A DNA stretch of 13,923 nt from a bacterium (GCA_030643665.1 DAOWKS010000051.1:1-13923); one strand, 5' to 3'. Counted from the first letter of the stretch, positions 6,574 to 12,769 are shown. The notes: generated by a model not told the origin, from the letters alone. A program made the numbers and translations.

Positions 6574-7164
6574 ATGTTGGATTTACACAGGAACTTATTT
6601 AAAAGATTGGAAAAAAGTGTAGGTAAAATTTTTGGTTTTTTACCCGTTACTCCGAATCAATGGACTTTGATTTCTGTTTTTTTTGCTTTTGTTTGTTTAT
6701 ATTTTCTAATAAAACAGAATTTAATATTGGCTATTGTTTTTTTTATAATTGCCGGGTTTTTGGATTTTGTTGACGGCGCCGTAGCCAGATACAAAAATAT
6801 TGCTACCAAAATCGGAGCTTATTTAGACACAATTGCTGACCGTTATGTAGAAGCAATTTTACTATTTGGAATGCTGTTTTTACCTTTGCCAAAAATTTTA
6901 GTTCCAAGTTATGTCTGGATTTTTTTAATTTTATTTGGTTCAATAATTACCACTTATGCTAAAGCCGCAGTAAAAGAAAAAGATTTAGTTAGTCAGGAAT
7001 TAAAAGGCGGACTTTTATCAAGAGGCGAAAGGATAATTTTACTTTTAGTTTGTTTAATTTTAGGAGTATTTAATTTTAGCTGGATGGTTTATATTTTAAT
7101 AATAATAGCAATTCTAACTAATCTTACTGCTCTTCAAAGGATAAACTCTGCGATAAGAACCTGA
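6574..7164 (+). CDS. CDP-alcohol phosphatidyltransferase (possible phosphatidylinositol-phosphate synthase)
   Basis: The family transfers a phosphatidyl group from a CDP-lipid to an alcohol inside the membrane. The 196-residue protein carries the complete signature D64-x2-D67-G-x2-A71-R72-x8-G81-x3-D85-x3-D89, the metal and CDP site. About six hydrophobic segments surround it, and the amphipathic N-terminus is typical. The acceptor alcohol could be glycerol 3-phosphate (PgsA) or inositol 1-phosphate (PIP synthase, as in actinobacteria and archaea). The nearby inositol-phosphate synthase and the RxxR-free short N-terminus do not settle it; I lean to inositol phosphate from context only. It has its own -10 box. 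Confidence 0.88.
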   Translation: MLDLHRNLFKRLEKSVGKIFGFLPVTPNQWTLISVFFAFVCLYFLIKQNLILAIVFFIIAGFLDFVDGAVARYKNIATKIGAYLDTIADRYVEAILLFGMLFLPLPKILVPSYVWIFLILFGSIITTYAKAAVKEKDLVSQELKGGLLSRGERIILLLVCLILGVFNFSWMVYILIIIAILTNLTALQRINSAIRT

Positions 7165-7193
7165 CTTCGTCAGAACCTTGATTACTTCGTAAT
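7161..7193. terminator. Paired TTCG-loop hairpins between convergent genes
   Basis: Two short hairpins, CTGAC-TTC-GTCAG (7161-7173) and ATTAC-TTC-GTAAT (7181-7193), fill the 34-base gap between the convergent phosphatidyltransferase and PHP genes. The first includes the stop codon. Neither has a strong T-tract, so a bidirectional terminator or mRNA 3'-end stabiliser is a tentative reading. Confidence 0.35.
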
Positions 7194-7198
7194 TAAAT

Positions 7199-7864
7199 CT
7201 AAACTATTTTAGGAGGTCTGCCAATTAGACCTAATTTTGCCAAAAGAGGAAAAATTAAATAAAACAGAGGTGCTTTTTTACCCTCTGTTTTTGTTTTCTT
7301 TTTTAAAATTGCTTTTTTAAATTCTTCTAAATTTTTTGCCTTAGCTTCAGTATAAGCATAACCAATTGCTTTATAGCAATGAGCGTCACTGCCAGCTGTT
7401 ATTGCTAAATTATATTTTCTGGCAAATTTTAAGGCCTTTTCATCAGCTGATTTAAATGGTAAACGAGCATTAAAAACCTCTATTCCATCTATCAAATCTA
7501 CATATTTTTCTAAATCATCCCTAAATTTTTCATGAAAATGAAAAGGATGGGGGATGACAACTATTCCTTGTTGTTTCTTTATCTCAGCGATAACCAAACC
7601 AGCATCTTTTCCTTTTCCATTAATTTCTTTTCTTAAAAAAATTCCTAAAATATCTCCTTGTTTGGTTTTTATTTCCTCTCCTAAAATTAAAACAGCGCCG
7701 AGTTTTTTAGCTGCTTTAATTGCCGCTGGCCAACCCTTAGTGGTATCGTGGTCAGTTAAAGCAATGCCGTCCAGACCCTTTTTAAGGGCTGTTTTGATTA
7801 GTTTTTTTGGCGAAGAAATCCCGTCTCTGGAATAATAACTATGACAATGTAAATCTATCTTCAT
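7199..7864 (-). CDS. PHP-domain metal-dependent phosphoesterase
   Basis: A 221-residue protein of the polymerase-and-histidinol-phosphatase (PHP) superfamily, which hydrolyses phosphoester bonds using two or three metal ions. The ligands expected for the family are visible: H6-x-H8 (LHCHSYYSRDG), D38-H39-D40 (LTDHD), E63/E64, H106 and H109 (PHPFH), D160 and H162 (GSDAH). It resembles the YciV/RnaAM-like and TrpH-like stand-alone PHP group, which includes 3',5'-nucleotide bisphosphate phosphatases and 5'-3' exonucleases; the exact substrate cannot be read. The C-terminal 25 residues are hydrophobic and basic (APLFYLIFPLLAKLGLIGRPPK), perhaps a membrane-touching tail. The start lies four bases after the AMMECR1 stop, so it is the last gene of that unit. 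Confidence 0.9.
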   Translation of the reverse strand: MKIDLHCHSYYSRDGISSPKKLIKTALKKGLDGIALTDHDTTKGWPAAIKAAKKLGAVLILGEEIKTKQGDILGIFLRKEINGKGKDAGLVIAEIKKQQGIVVIPHPFHFHEKFRDDLEKYVDLIDGIEVFNARLPFKSADEKALKFARKYNLAITAGSDAHCYKAIGYAYTEAKAKNLEEFKKAILKKKTKTEGKKAPLFYLIFPLLAKLGLIGRPPKIV

Positions 7865-7868
7865 ATTA

Positions 7869-8375
7869 TTAATGCTTTTCTACGCTAAATTTATAAATTA
7901 AAATTTTTTCTTTGTCTGGCTCAATTTCGGCTTTTTGGCAGGCGATTAAAATTTGTTTCTCAACTGTTTCTATACCTTCTAAATCAGGCAGTAAAAGACC
8001 GGATTTTGGACCATTTTTTACAATTATACCATATTTCTTTGGATTTAATTCTTTAATGCTTTTTATTATTTCTGGTTTACTCAAAACATAAACAGTATAA
8101 GAAAGTTCAGGAAGTTCTTGTTTTTGAATTGGCCAAAATCTGTAATCTTGGGTAGCCGCGGCAATAGCATTATGTATAATTTCTTGGGCAATATTTTCTT
8201 TGGTTGGCAAATAAGTGCCAATACAACCTCGCAGTTGATTATTTTTTATAATTGTAATAAAAACTCCAGCTTTTTTTTCTAATTCTTCAGGTAAATCTTT
8301 TGGCAATAAAATAATTTTTCCGTCTTTTATGTAATTTTCTACTGCCTCTTTTACAAGTAGAATATATGGATTCAT
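7869..8375 (-). CDS. amrA: AMMECR1-domain protein (AmmeMemoRadiSam system protein A)
   Basis: A 168-residue AMMECR1 domain, the standard length of the stand-alone protein. The hallmark LRGCIGT is at residues 48-54, followed by NAIAAATQDYRFWPI, ELSYTVYVLSKPE and the GLLLPDLEG strand. The biochemical function is unknown; across archaea and bacteria the gene travels with a MEMO/LigB-type protein and a radical SAM enzyme, and both partners occur here at 9526-11018, separated by tRNA genes. The start overlaps the stop of the upstream membrane-protein gene (ATGA), pointing to translational coupling. Gene symbol follows the AmmeMemoRadiSam naming convention. Confidence 0.93.
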   Translation of the reverse strand: MNPYILLVKEAVENYIKDGKIILLPKDLPEELEKKAGVFITIIKNNQLRGCIGTYLPTKENIAQEIIHNAIAAATQDYRFWPIQKQELPELSYTVYVLSKPEIIKSIKELNPKKYGIIVKNGPKSGLLLPDLEGIETVEKQILIACQKAEIEPDKEKILIYKFSVEKH

Positions 8376-8713
8376 ATTAATTTTTTAATTTCTATACCGC
8401 TTTGATAGATAAGTACCGCGGCATCTCCCCATAATACAGGCAACCAGAAAGGTATTCCAATAAAATTAGGAAGAGTATAAGTCCAAACACCAAAATAAAT
8501 TGCTGTTGCCTCTGTTATTGCTCCAAAAATTCCATATATAATAAACAGAATAATTACTTCTTTGGTTTTCCATTTATATAATCCTATAAAAAAAATTATA
8601 ATTAAAATAACAGTAAGTAAAACATTTTTTTCCCAAAATAAACAAACCGATATTAAACAAACTAAAACAAATATTATATTAAAAATTATATTTTTATAAT
8701 TTGAATTTTGCAT
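8372..8713 (-). CDS. Small four-helix membrane protein, coupled to the AMMECR1 gene
   Basis: A 113-residue protein with about four hydrophobic segments (residues 8-27, 30-46, 52-72 and 84-106). The region ITEATAIYFGVWTYTLPNFIGIPFWLPVLWG is rich in aromatic residues and prolines with a buried Glu, a pattern also found in some bacterial membrane proteins of carotenoid-biosynthesis or unknown type; I cannot name the family. Function unknown. It overlaps the AMMECR1 start by four bases and follows the gene at 8750-9058 by 36 bases. Confidence 0.75.
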   Translation of the reverse strand: MQNSNYKNIIFNIIFVLVCLISVCLFWEKNVLLTVILIIIFFIGLYKWKTKEVIILFIIYGIFGAITEATAIYFGVWTYTLPNFIGIPFWLPVLWGDAAVLIYQSGIEIKKLI

Positions 8714-8749
8714 ACTACTTTAAAGAGAAATTAAAGAGTTCGTAAAATT

Positions 8750-9058
8750 TTATTCTTGAAGAATTTTCTTAATTCTTTCTGCCTCGGTTTCTATGATTTC
8801 TCCCTCATATTCACCGCTGTGAGCAGGAGCGCCTTTATATATTGGTCTTTTTTGGTCCAAATGTAAATTAAAAATTAAATTTTGTGTTTTTGAATCAACC
8901 TTTAGATAAATATGAAACCTTGGAAAACCGCCTCTTTCAAGAGGCCTGATGAGGTTATACTCTGATTCTTCCTCGTTTTTTTTCAAAAAACGATAACCAA
9001 TCCTTCTAATTAAATTATAAACGTTGTCCTTAAATGGTCTTTTTAAAACAAATTTCAT
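8750..9058 (-). CDS. Conserved-looking hypothetical protein (102 aa)
   Basis: I do not recognise a characterised family. The protein has a basic N-terminus (MKFVLKRPFKDNVYNLIRRIGYRFLKK), a central part with alternating beta-like strands (RFHIYLKVDS, LIFNLHLDQKRP) and a HSGEYEGEIIETEAERIKKIL tail ending in a helix. No signal, membrane segment or cysteine pair is seen. It is probably the first gene of the minus-strand unit running through the membrane protein, AMMECR1 and PHP. The short length and even codon use suggest a real cytoplasmic protein rather than a chance ORF. Confidence 0.7.
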   Translation of the reverse strand: MKFVLKRPFKDNVYNLIRRIGYRFLKKNEEESEYNLIRPLERGGFPRFHIYLKVDSKTQNLIFNLHLDQKRPIYKGAPAHSGEYEGEIIETEAERIKKILQE

Positions 9059-9083
9059 AATTATTTTATTTTGGCGGCGATAA

Positions 9084-9107
9084 TACCCCGCCCCTTGCGG
9101 CGGGATA
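9084..9107. repeat. GC-rich short palindrome between genes
   Basis: CCCGCC (9087-9092) pairs with GGCGGG (9099-9104) around a 6-base loop, giving a GC-rich hairpin that stands out in this AT-rich region. It begins TACCCCGC, as does the palindromic insert inside the gene at 12820 (position 13167 onward), so both may belong to one dispersed palindromic repeat family. A terminator role is less likely because no T-tract follows on either strand. Confidence 0.5.
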
Positions 9108-9134
9108 GTTCATTTTACTATTATTCTATCAAAT

Positions 9135-9163
9135 AAAAAAGAGGAAAATTTAATAATTCCTCC
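9135..9163 (-). terminator. Terminator of the tRNA operon
   Basis: GAGGAA...TTCCTC stem (9141-9146 with 9157-9162) with an AT-rich loop, followed on the minus strand by TTTTTT. It lies six bases past the 3' end of tRNA-Glu. Confidence 0.75.
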
Positions 9164-9168
9164 CTAAT

Positions 9169-9244
9169 GGGTACGGCCGGATTCGAACCGGCGCTGTGCC
9201 GATTGAAAATCGGTGGCTCTGGCCTCCTACTGAGCTACGTACCC
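9169..9244 (-). tRNA. tRNA-Glu (anticodon UUC)
   Basis: On the minus strand: a 7-bp acceptor stem (GGGTACG with CGTACCC), D stem GCTC/GAGC, anticodon loop TTTTCAA giving UUC, a 5-base variable loop and T arm GCCGG-TTCGAAT-CCGGC. The outermost anticodon-stem pair is A-C; all other stems are complete. The 3' CCA is not encoded, so it must be added after transcription. Confidence 0.95.
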
Positions 9245-9286
9245 TTTTAAATTCGATTTTAAAACAACTACAAAAAAATACTGCAC

Positions 9287-9362
9287 GGCCGTGGCGGGAA
9301 TTGAACCCGCGTTCCCATGATTACAAATCAGGGATGCTGACCAATTACTCTATTACACGGCC
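9287..9362 (-). tRNA. tRNA-Thr (anticodon UGU) with a weak D stem
   Basis: On the minus strand: a perfect 7-bp acceptor stem (GGCCGTG with CACGGCC), T arm GCGGG-TTCAATT-CCCGC, a 5-base variable loop and anticodon loop TTTGTAA giving UGU (threonine, ACA codons). The D-arm segment (ATAG ... GCAT) pairs at only two of four positions in the standard register, and the anticodon stem has a C-U mismatch in its second pair. GG of the D loop is present. The 3' CCA is not encoded. It is the middle unit of the minus-strand tRNA transcript. Confidence 0.82.
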
Positions 9363-9364
9363 TC

Positions 9365-9409
9365 TATAACAAATCATAGATTTGATATATCAAACCAAAG
9401 TTTGCTATA
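9365..9409 (-). other. Long spacer hairpin between the leader element and tRNA-Thr
   Basis: Outer arms 9365-9373 and 9401-9409 pair over nine positions (one G-U in the RNA), and the centre contains the 14-base perfect palindrome TTTGATATATCAAA (9381-9394). The hairpin sits directly against the 5' end of tRNA-Thr. It could be a processing signal for the tRNA precursor; no T-tract makes it a terminator. Confidence 0.5.
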
Positions 9410-9414
9410 AAGAG

Positions 9415-9485
9415 ATGGATGCCCGAGGAGGAATAATCCTCCACCTCTACCTGGTTAGGTAGCATGCACTTACACCGTCGAGCAT
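9415..9485 (-). ncRNA. tRNA-shaped leader element of the tRNA operon
   Basis: On the minus strand the RNA would begin with TGCTCGA, which pairs over seven positions (one G-U) with TCGGGCA. Between them lie a D-arm-like segment, hairpin CTACC-TAACCA-GGTAG, a 4-base linker and hairpin GGAGG-ATTATT-CCTCC directly against the closing stem; T plus CCA follows the stem. This is a tRNA-like cloverleaf about 70 nt long, but both hairpin loops have six bases and the T-loop consensus TTCRA is absent, so it is not a canonical tRNA. The promoter's predicted start falls at its 5' edge. It may be a degenerate tRNA, a tRNA mimic or a leader. Confidence 0.45.
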
Positions 9486-9490
9486 TATTG

Positions 9491-9519
9491 AAAATAGCAA
9501 TTTTTGTTATCTTTGTCAA
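9491..9519 (-). promoter_or_regulatory. Promoter of the tRNA operon
   Basis: On the minus strand: a perfect -35 TTGACA (9514-9519), a 17-base spacer and -10 TATTTT (9491-9496). It directs transcription through the leader element, tRNA-Thr and tRNA-Glu. Confidence 0.75.
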
Positions 9520-9525
9520 ACGAAA

Positions 9526-10137
9526 TTATCCTAATTTGAAATTTACGACTAAGTAGCCGACGCCGAAGGGGGATTCATAAGATAGTATTTCCGGCTGCCA
9601 GCCAATTTCAGATGCGTCTAAAATTCCCAAAATAAAGCAAAATGAACGCAAGCCGCATTCGCCGGCTTCCGGATACATTTCATCTAATTTTAAAAAATTT
9701 TTAATGTCTTTTTTCTTTAAGTATTCAATCAATGCTTTGTCAAATTTCGGTCCGTCAGAATGAAGACCATAAGGTCCATCTTCTTTTAAGCAGTGAGACA
9801 TATCTCCGGAGGCAATCAGGACATAATCCTTCTCTTCATCTAATTCTAAATAGGTTTTTTTACCTTTCTCAAACCAAGTAGCAGGAGACTCTAAATCAGT
9901 CAGGAAGGTTTTAATCTCGTCCTTGAAATTTGGAGCCAAAAAATGCAGCGGCACATTAAAACCCCAGTCAGGATGGGGCGAGGAAATAATAATAGTGTCA
10001 GGATTAGTTTCCTTTAATTTCTTTCCCAAAAATTCCAAACTGGCGATTGTTTTTTTAACTTTTTTTCTATCCTTTGGCGAACCGACATCCGGCAATAAAA
10101 GAGGCGGATGAGGAGAAAAACAAGCAAATTTAATCAT
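9526..10137 (-). CDS. LigB/MEMO-type extradiol dioxygenase-fold protein (AmmeMemoRadiSam component)
   Basis: A 203-residue protein of the class III extradiol dioxygenase/MEMO fold, the partner that accompanies AMMECR1 and a radical SAM enzyme. Metal-site candidates are H10 in SPHPPLLLPDVG, H55 in ISSPHPD and H115 in ASGDMSH. The C-terminal strand PFGVGYLVVNF closes the fold. It belongs to the LigB-like version often fused to AMMECR1 in other bacteria; here the two are separate genes. Whether it is a dioxygenase, a metal-binding protein or something else is not known for this family. The start overlaps the radical SAM stop (ATGA), so the two are translationally coupled. The tRNA promoter begins just after its stop. 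Confidence 0.88.
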   Translation of the reverse strand: MIKFACFSPHPPLLLPDVGSPKDRKKVKKTIASLEFLGKKLKETNPDTIIISSPHPDWGFNVPLHFLAPNFKDEIKTFLTDLESPATWFEKGKKTYLELDEEKDYVLIASGDMSHCLKEDGPYGLHSDGPKFDKALIEYLKKKDIKNFLKLDEMYPEAGECGLRSFCFILGILDASEIGWQPEILSYESPFGVGYLVVNFKLG

Positions 10138-11018
10138 AGAATATTATTGAGATAAATATATTTCAACCCGGCTTTCTTGCCGATTTGCTCTGCCATTTTA
10201 AGGGTTTCAATAGGCGTATCTGGCAAATGTTGTAATTTCCAGGAAATTGCCCCTGAGAAGCGAGAAATATGCCAAGGTGTCTCTGTAGCACCAAGTTCTT
10301 TTTTAATAAAATTGGCGATATTTTCAAACATTTCCCTGGAATCTGTTAATGTAGGAATTACCAAAGTTGTTATTTCAAGCCAGATTTTTGTGTTGTTTAT
10401 TCGTTTTAAGGTATCTAAAACCGGCTGTAAACGGCCGCCGCAGTATTTAATATAAAAACTATCGGAAAAACTCTTTAAATCAATATTCACTGCGTCTAAA
10501 AAAGGAGAGATTAAATCAAATAATTCTTTTGACCAAAATCCATTACTCACCCAGACATTTTTTATACCTTGTTTTTGGGCTAATTTCATTGTATCTAAAG
10601 CATATTCTGAAAAAATTGTCGGTTCCGTATAAGTGTAGGAAATGGAAGGTAAATTATTCTCTTTAGCCATTTTAACAATTTCTTCGGGCAGCAAATTTTC
10701 TCCTAAAATTTCTTTTTTTGGTTTTGGCGCCTGAGATATTTCCCAATTTTGGCAATTAGCGCATCTAAAATTACAGCCGACCGTGGCAATAGATAATGAT
10801 TGCGTTCCCGGCAAAAAATGAAATAACGGTTTTTTCTCAATGGGATCAATATTGCAGGCAATTGCCTTGCCATAATTTAAAGCGTATAATTTTCCGTTAA
10901 TGTTTTCTCTTACTCCGCAAATCCCTCTTTGACCGTTTTCAATAACACAATAATGAGCGCAATTTTGACATTGAACTCTTTTGTCTGATAATTTATTGTA
11001 AAGATACGCTTCTTTCAT
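10134..11018 (-). CDS. amrS: AmmeMemoRadiSam system radical SAM enzyme
   Basis: A 294-residue radical SAM protein. The [4Fe-4S] motif is C82-x3-C86-x2-C89 in TVGCNFRCANCQNWEISQ, which matches the PflA-like activating-enzyme group used in AmmeMemoRadiSam loci. An N-terminal cysteine cluster (C17, C20, C24, C34 in QCQNCAHYCVIENGQRGICGVRE) probably binds a further metal or cluster. YTYTEPTIF and DLKSFSDSFY mark the SAM-binding barrel, and the C-terminus has WHISRFSGAI. The reaction and substrate are unknown; modification of a protein or RNA with the help of AMMECR1 and MEMO partners is a hypothesis. An extended -10 (11026-11031) sits seven bases before the ATG, suggesting a leaderless transcript. 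Confidence 0.92.
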   Translation of the reverse strand: MKEAYLYNKLSDKRVQCQNCAHYCVIENGQRGICGVRENINGKLYALNYGKAIACNIDPIEKKPLFHFLPGTQSLSIATVGCNFRCANCQNWEISQAPKPKKEILGENLLPEEIVKMAKENNLPSISYTYTEPTIFSEYALDTMKLAQKQGIKNVWVSNGFWSKELFDLISPFLDAVNIDLKSFSDSFYIKYCGGRLQPVLDTLKRINNTKIWLEITTLVIPTLTDSREMFENIANFIKKELGATETPWHISRFSGAISWKLQHLPDTPIETLKMAEQIGKKAGLKYIYLNNIL

Positions 11019-11025
11019 TATCTCT

Positions 11026-11034
11026 ATTCTATCA
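11026..11034 (-). promoter_or_regulatory. Extended -10 promoter of the radical SAM gene
   Basis: On the minus strand TGA-TAGAAT, an extended -10 with five of six matches to TATAAT, ends seven bases before the start codon. The -35 position lies in the preceding terminator and does not match, as is allowed for extended -10 promoters. Confidence 0.5.
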
Positions 11035-11040
11035 TTAGAA

Positions 11041-11064
11041 ATAAAAAAAGGGAATAAATCCCTT
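11041..11064 (-). terminator. Intrinsic terminator of the unknown gene at 11063-11698
   Basis: AAGGGA-TTTAT-TCCCTT (11048-11064) followed on the minus strand by a T-tract. It starts within the stop codon of the gene, so little 3' untranslated RNA remains. Confidence 0.8.
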
Positions 11065-11698
11065 ATATCTTTTTTGCTATTTTTGATTCAATCTTCTTTA
11101 TGTAATCTTCTGTAATCGGTTGTCGGTACTCTCCTTTTTCATTTATTATTTCCTTCAATATCCTTAAATTTTTCTCTCCAAGTATTTCTGAAAGAAATAA
11201 ATTGGGATATAAAGAGGTAATTTTGATTATCTGAAAAATTCTATAGCAACTTCTGTAAAATTCTTCAATCTTGTTCTTTATGCCAAACCCGTCAATTCTG
11301 TCAATTCTATTGTATAGTATTTCTCTCAATGCTTTTTTAGATCTACTCTCTAAAATAATTCTTAATATAGATGAATTAATAGAAGGAACAGAATCGGTAA
11401 AATCCTTTTTCACTGACAGAGCTGACAGCTCTATTAATAAAGTTAAAATTTTTTGTCCGAATTCTTTTTTTTCCTTTTCATCTCTTACATTGTTGTTGTC
11501 AAAGTTCTCTTTTATTCTTTCTAAAGTTTTTTCTATTTCATTCCTTGTTTTATTTAGTTCATTTTGTTGGCACCGAGCGACTGGGTTTTCAAAAAATTTA
11601 ATTGTTTCCGCGATTACCCTTTTAACTTGCTCTTGCAGTAGAGAGTCGTTTAAAGGAAACTCTCCTTTTATTAACTCATCAATAAATTCTGTTTCCAT
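11063..11698 (-). CDS. Hypothetical all-helical cytoplasmic protein next to TFB
   Basis: I do not recognise a family. From the chosen ATG the protein has 211 residues, is rich in Glu, Lys, Ile and Asn, and is predicted by eye to be almost wholly helical, with a possible coiled-coil stretch at residues 45-80 (ELNKTRNEIEKTLERIKENF). It has no signal peptide, membrane segment or conserved cysteines. The start at 11698 is chosen because GAGGTG lies nine bases upstream; the GTG inside that box (11710) would be a poorer start. It has its own promoter (11761-11789) and terminator, so it is not in the TFB operon although it follows TFB. Function unknown. Confidence 0.78.
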   Translation of the reverse strand: METEFIDELIKGEFPLNDSLLQEQVKRVIAETIKFFENPVARCQQNELNKTRNEIEKTLERIKENFDNNNVRDEKEKKEFGQKILTLLIELSALSVKKDFTDSVPSINSSILRIILESRSKKALREILYNRIDRIDGFGIKNKIEEFYRSCYRIFQIIKITSLYPNLFLSEILGEKNLRILKEIINEKGEYRQPITEDYIKKIESKIAKKI

Positions 11699-11760
11699 TT
11701 CTTTTTTCACCTCTTTTTTTCTTTTTTATCCGCCTTTTTTTACAAAGGACTATTTTTAAT

Positions 11761-11789
11761 ATATTACAATAAAAAAATAATTTTGTCAA
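11761..11789 (-). promoter_or_regulatory. Promoter of the unknown helical gene
   Basis: On the minus strand: a perfect -35 TTGACA (11784-11789), a 17-base spacer and -10 TAATAT (11761-11766). It overlaps the T-tract end of the TFB terminator. Confidence 0.6.
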
Positions 11790-11812
11790 AAAAAACAGGG
11801 ATAAAATCCCCT
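11786..11812 (-). terminator. Intrinsic terminator of the TFB gene
   Basis: GGGAT-TTT-ATCCC (11798-11810) followed on the minus strand by TG and eight T residues, about 25 bases past the TFB stop. This is a bacterial rho-independent terminator. Confidence 0.82.
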
Positions 11813-11836
11813 TTAAATTTTTTGTCCAGAATATTG

Positions 11837-12733
11837 TCACAGAAATATATTTAATTCTTCTATCACTAATTCTTCTGACAATTCTTTATATCTAGCTCCT
11901 ATTGTGGCCACGGACACACCCGCAACATCAGATACCTCGTTCTGCGTGCAATGCTTACCGCTTATCATCGCAGCGATATAAATAGCGGCTGCGGCTATTC
12001 CTATCGGGCCTCGACCGTTGGTCAGTTCCGCTTCCTTTGCCTTCTTTGCTATCTCTTCTGCTTTTGACCTTATTTCACTACCCAGATTAAGCAAGGAACA
12101 AAAACGCGGCACGAAATCAACAGGAGAGGCAGGCGCAACTTTCAAATTCATCTCACGTAAAAAATAGCGATACACCCGGCTTATTTCCTTTTGCCCTACT
12201 TTTGATACTTTTGTAATCTCTTCCAGCGTTCGCGGCACATTATACTGTCTGCAACTAATATATAGGAGAGCAGAAGTTATACTTTCTACGCTTCGCCCGT
12301 TGATTAGCCGCTTCTTCATCGCTTTACGGTATAGCATAGACGCTGCCTCTCTAATATTCATTGGTAATCTAAACGCAGATGCCATCCGGTCTATTTCAGT
12401 AAGAGCGAAGATAAATGTTCTTTCTTTCGCGTTTGTTGTATGAACTTGCCAGGCTCTCGGAAGATGAAGTCCTGGTATTTTATTGACAGCCGTAGGCGTA
12501 CTCAATCCTTTATCGTGTATTCGGTATGTCATTGACGCGCCCGTCCTCGCTCGTTTGGACTTTTGTTCCGAATCAAAAGCGCGCCATTCTGGACCAAGGT
12601 CAACTATATTTTCGGCAATTACCATTCCGCAATCAGCGCAGTAAATTTCTGCTTTTGCATAATTAATTACTAAATTTATTGACCCGCATTCTGGACAACA
12701 TCTTTTTTTATCACCATCTTCTATTTTACTCAT
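11837..12733 (-). CDS. tfb: Archaeal-type transcription initiation factor B (TFB/TFIIB)
   Basis: In archaea and eukaryotes TFB/TFIIB joins TATA-binding protein at the promoter and recruits RNA polymerase. This 298-residue protein has the family's usual length and order. The N-terminal zinc ribbon is C13-x2-C16-x15-C32-x2-C35. The B-reader/linker follows, with LGPEWRAFDSEQ, RARTGAS and HDKGLST all matching archaeal TFB. The first cyclin repeat contains NGRSVESITSALLYISCRQ and the second NGRGPIGIAAAAIYIAAM, with a C-terminal helix-turn-helix (TQNEVSDVAGVSVATIGARY). The start at 12733 is preferred to 12742 because GGAG lies nine bases upstream of it. The gene has a sigma70-like promoter, an intrinsic terminator and visibly higher G+C than its neighbours (two sampled 60-base lines 43% and 53% against 28-33% in flanking genes), suggesting transfer. 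No TBP gene is in the window. Confidence 0.95.
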   Translation of the reverse strand: MSKIEDGDKKRCCPECGSINLVINYAKAEIYCADCGMVIAENIVDLGPEWRAFDSEQKSKRARTGASMTYRIHDKGLSTPTAVNKIPGLHLPRAWQVHTTNAKERTFIFALTEIDRMASAFRLPMNIREAASMLYRKAMKKRLINGRSVESITSALLYISCRQYNVPRTLEEITKVSKVGQKEISRVYRYFLREMNLKVAPASPVDFVPRFCSLLNLGSEIRSKAEEIAKKAKEAELTNGRGPIGIAAAAIYIAAMISGKHCTQNEVSDVAGVSVATIGARYKELSEELVIEELNIFL

Positions 12734-12769
12734 TTTTCCCATCTCCAGTTTTTAAATAACTGTTTTTTT

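Noticed and set aside
9415..9485. Calling the tRNA-shaped element a normal tRNA
   Set aside because: Both hairpin loops have six bases, there is no proper anticodon loop with T33 and R37, and the T-loop consensus is absent.
11837..12742. The idea that the whole window is archaeal because of TFB
   Set aside because: murC, bacterial EF-P, bacterial-type promoters and intrinsic terminators occur on both sides, including immediately next to tfb.
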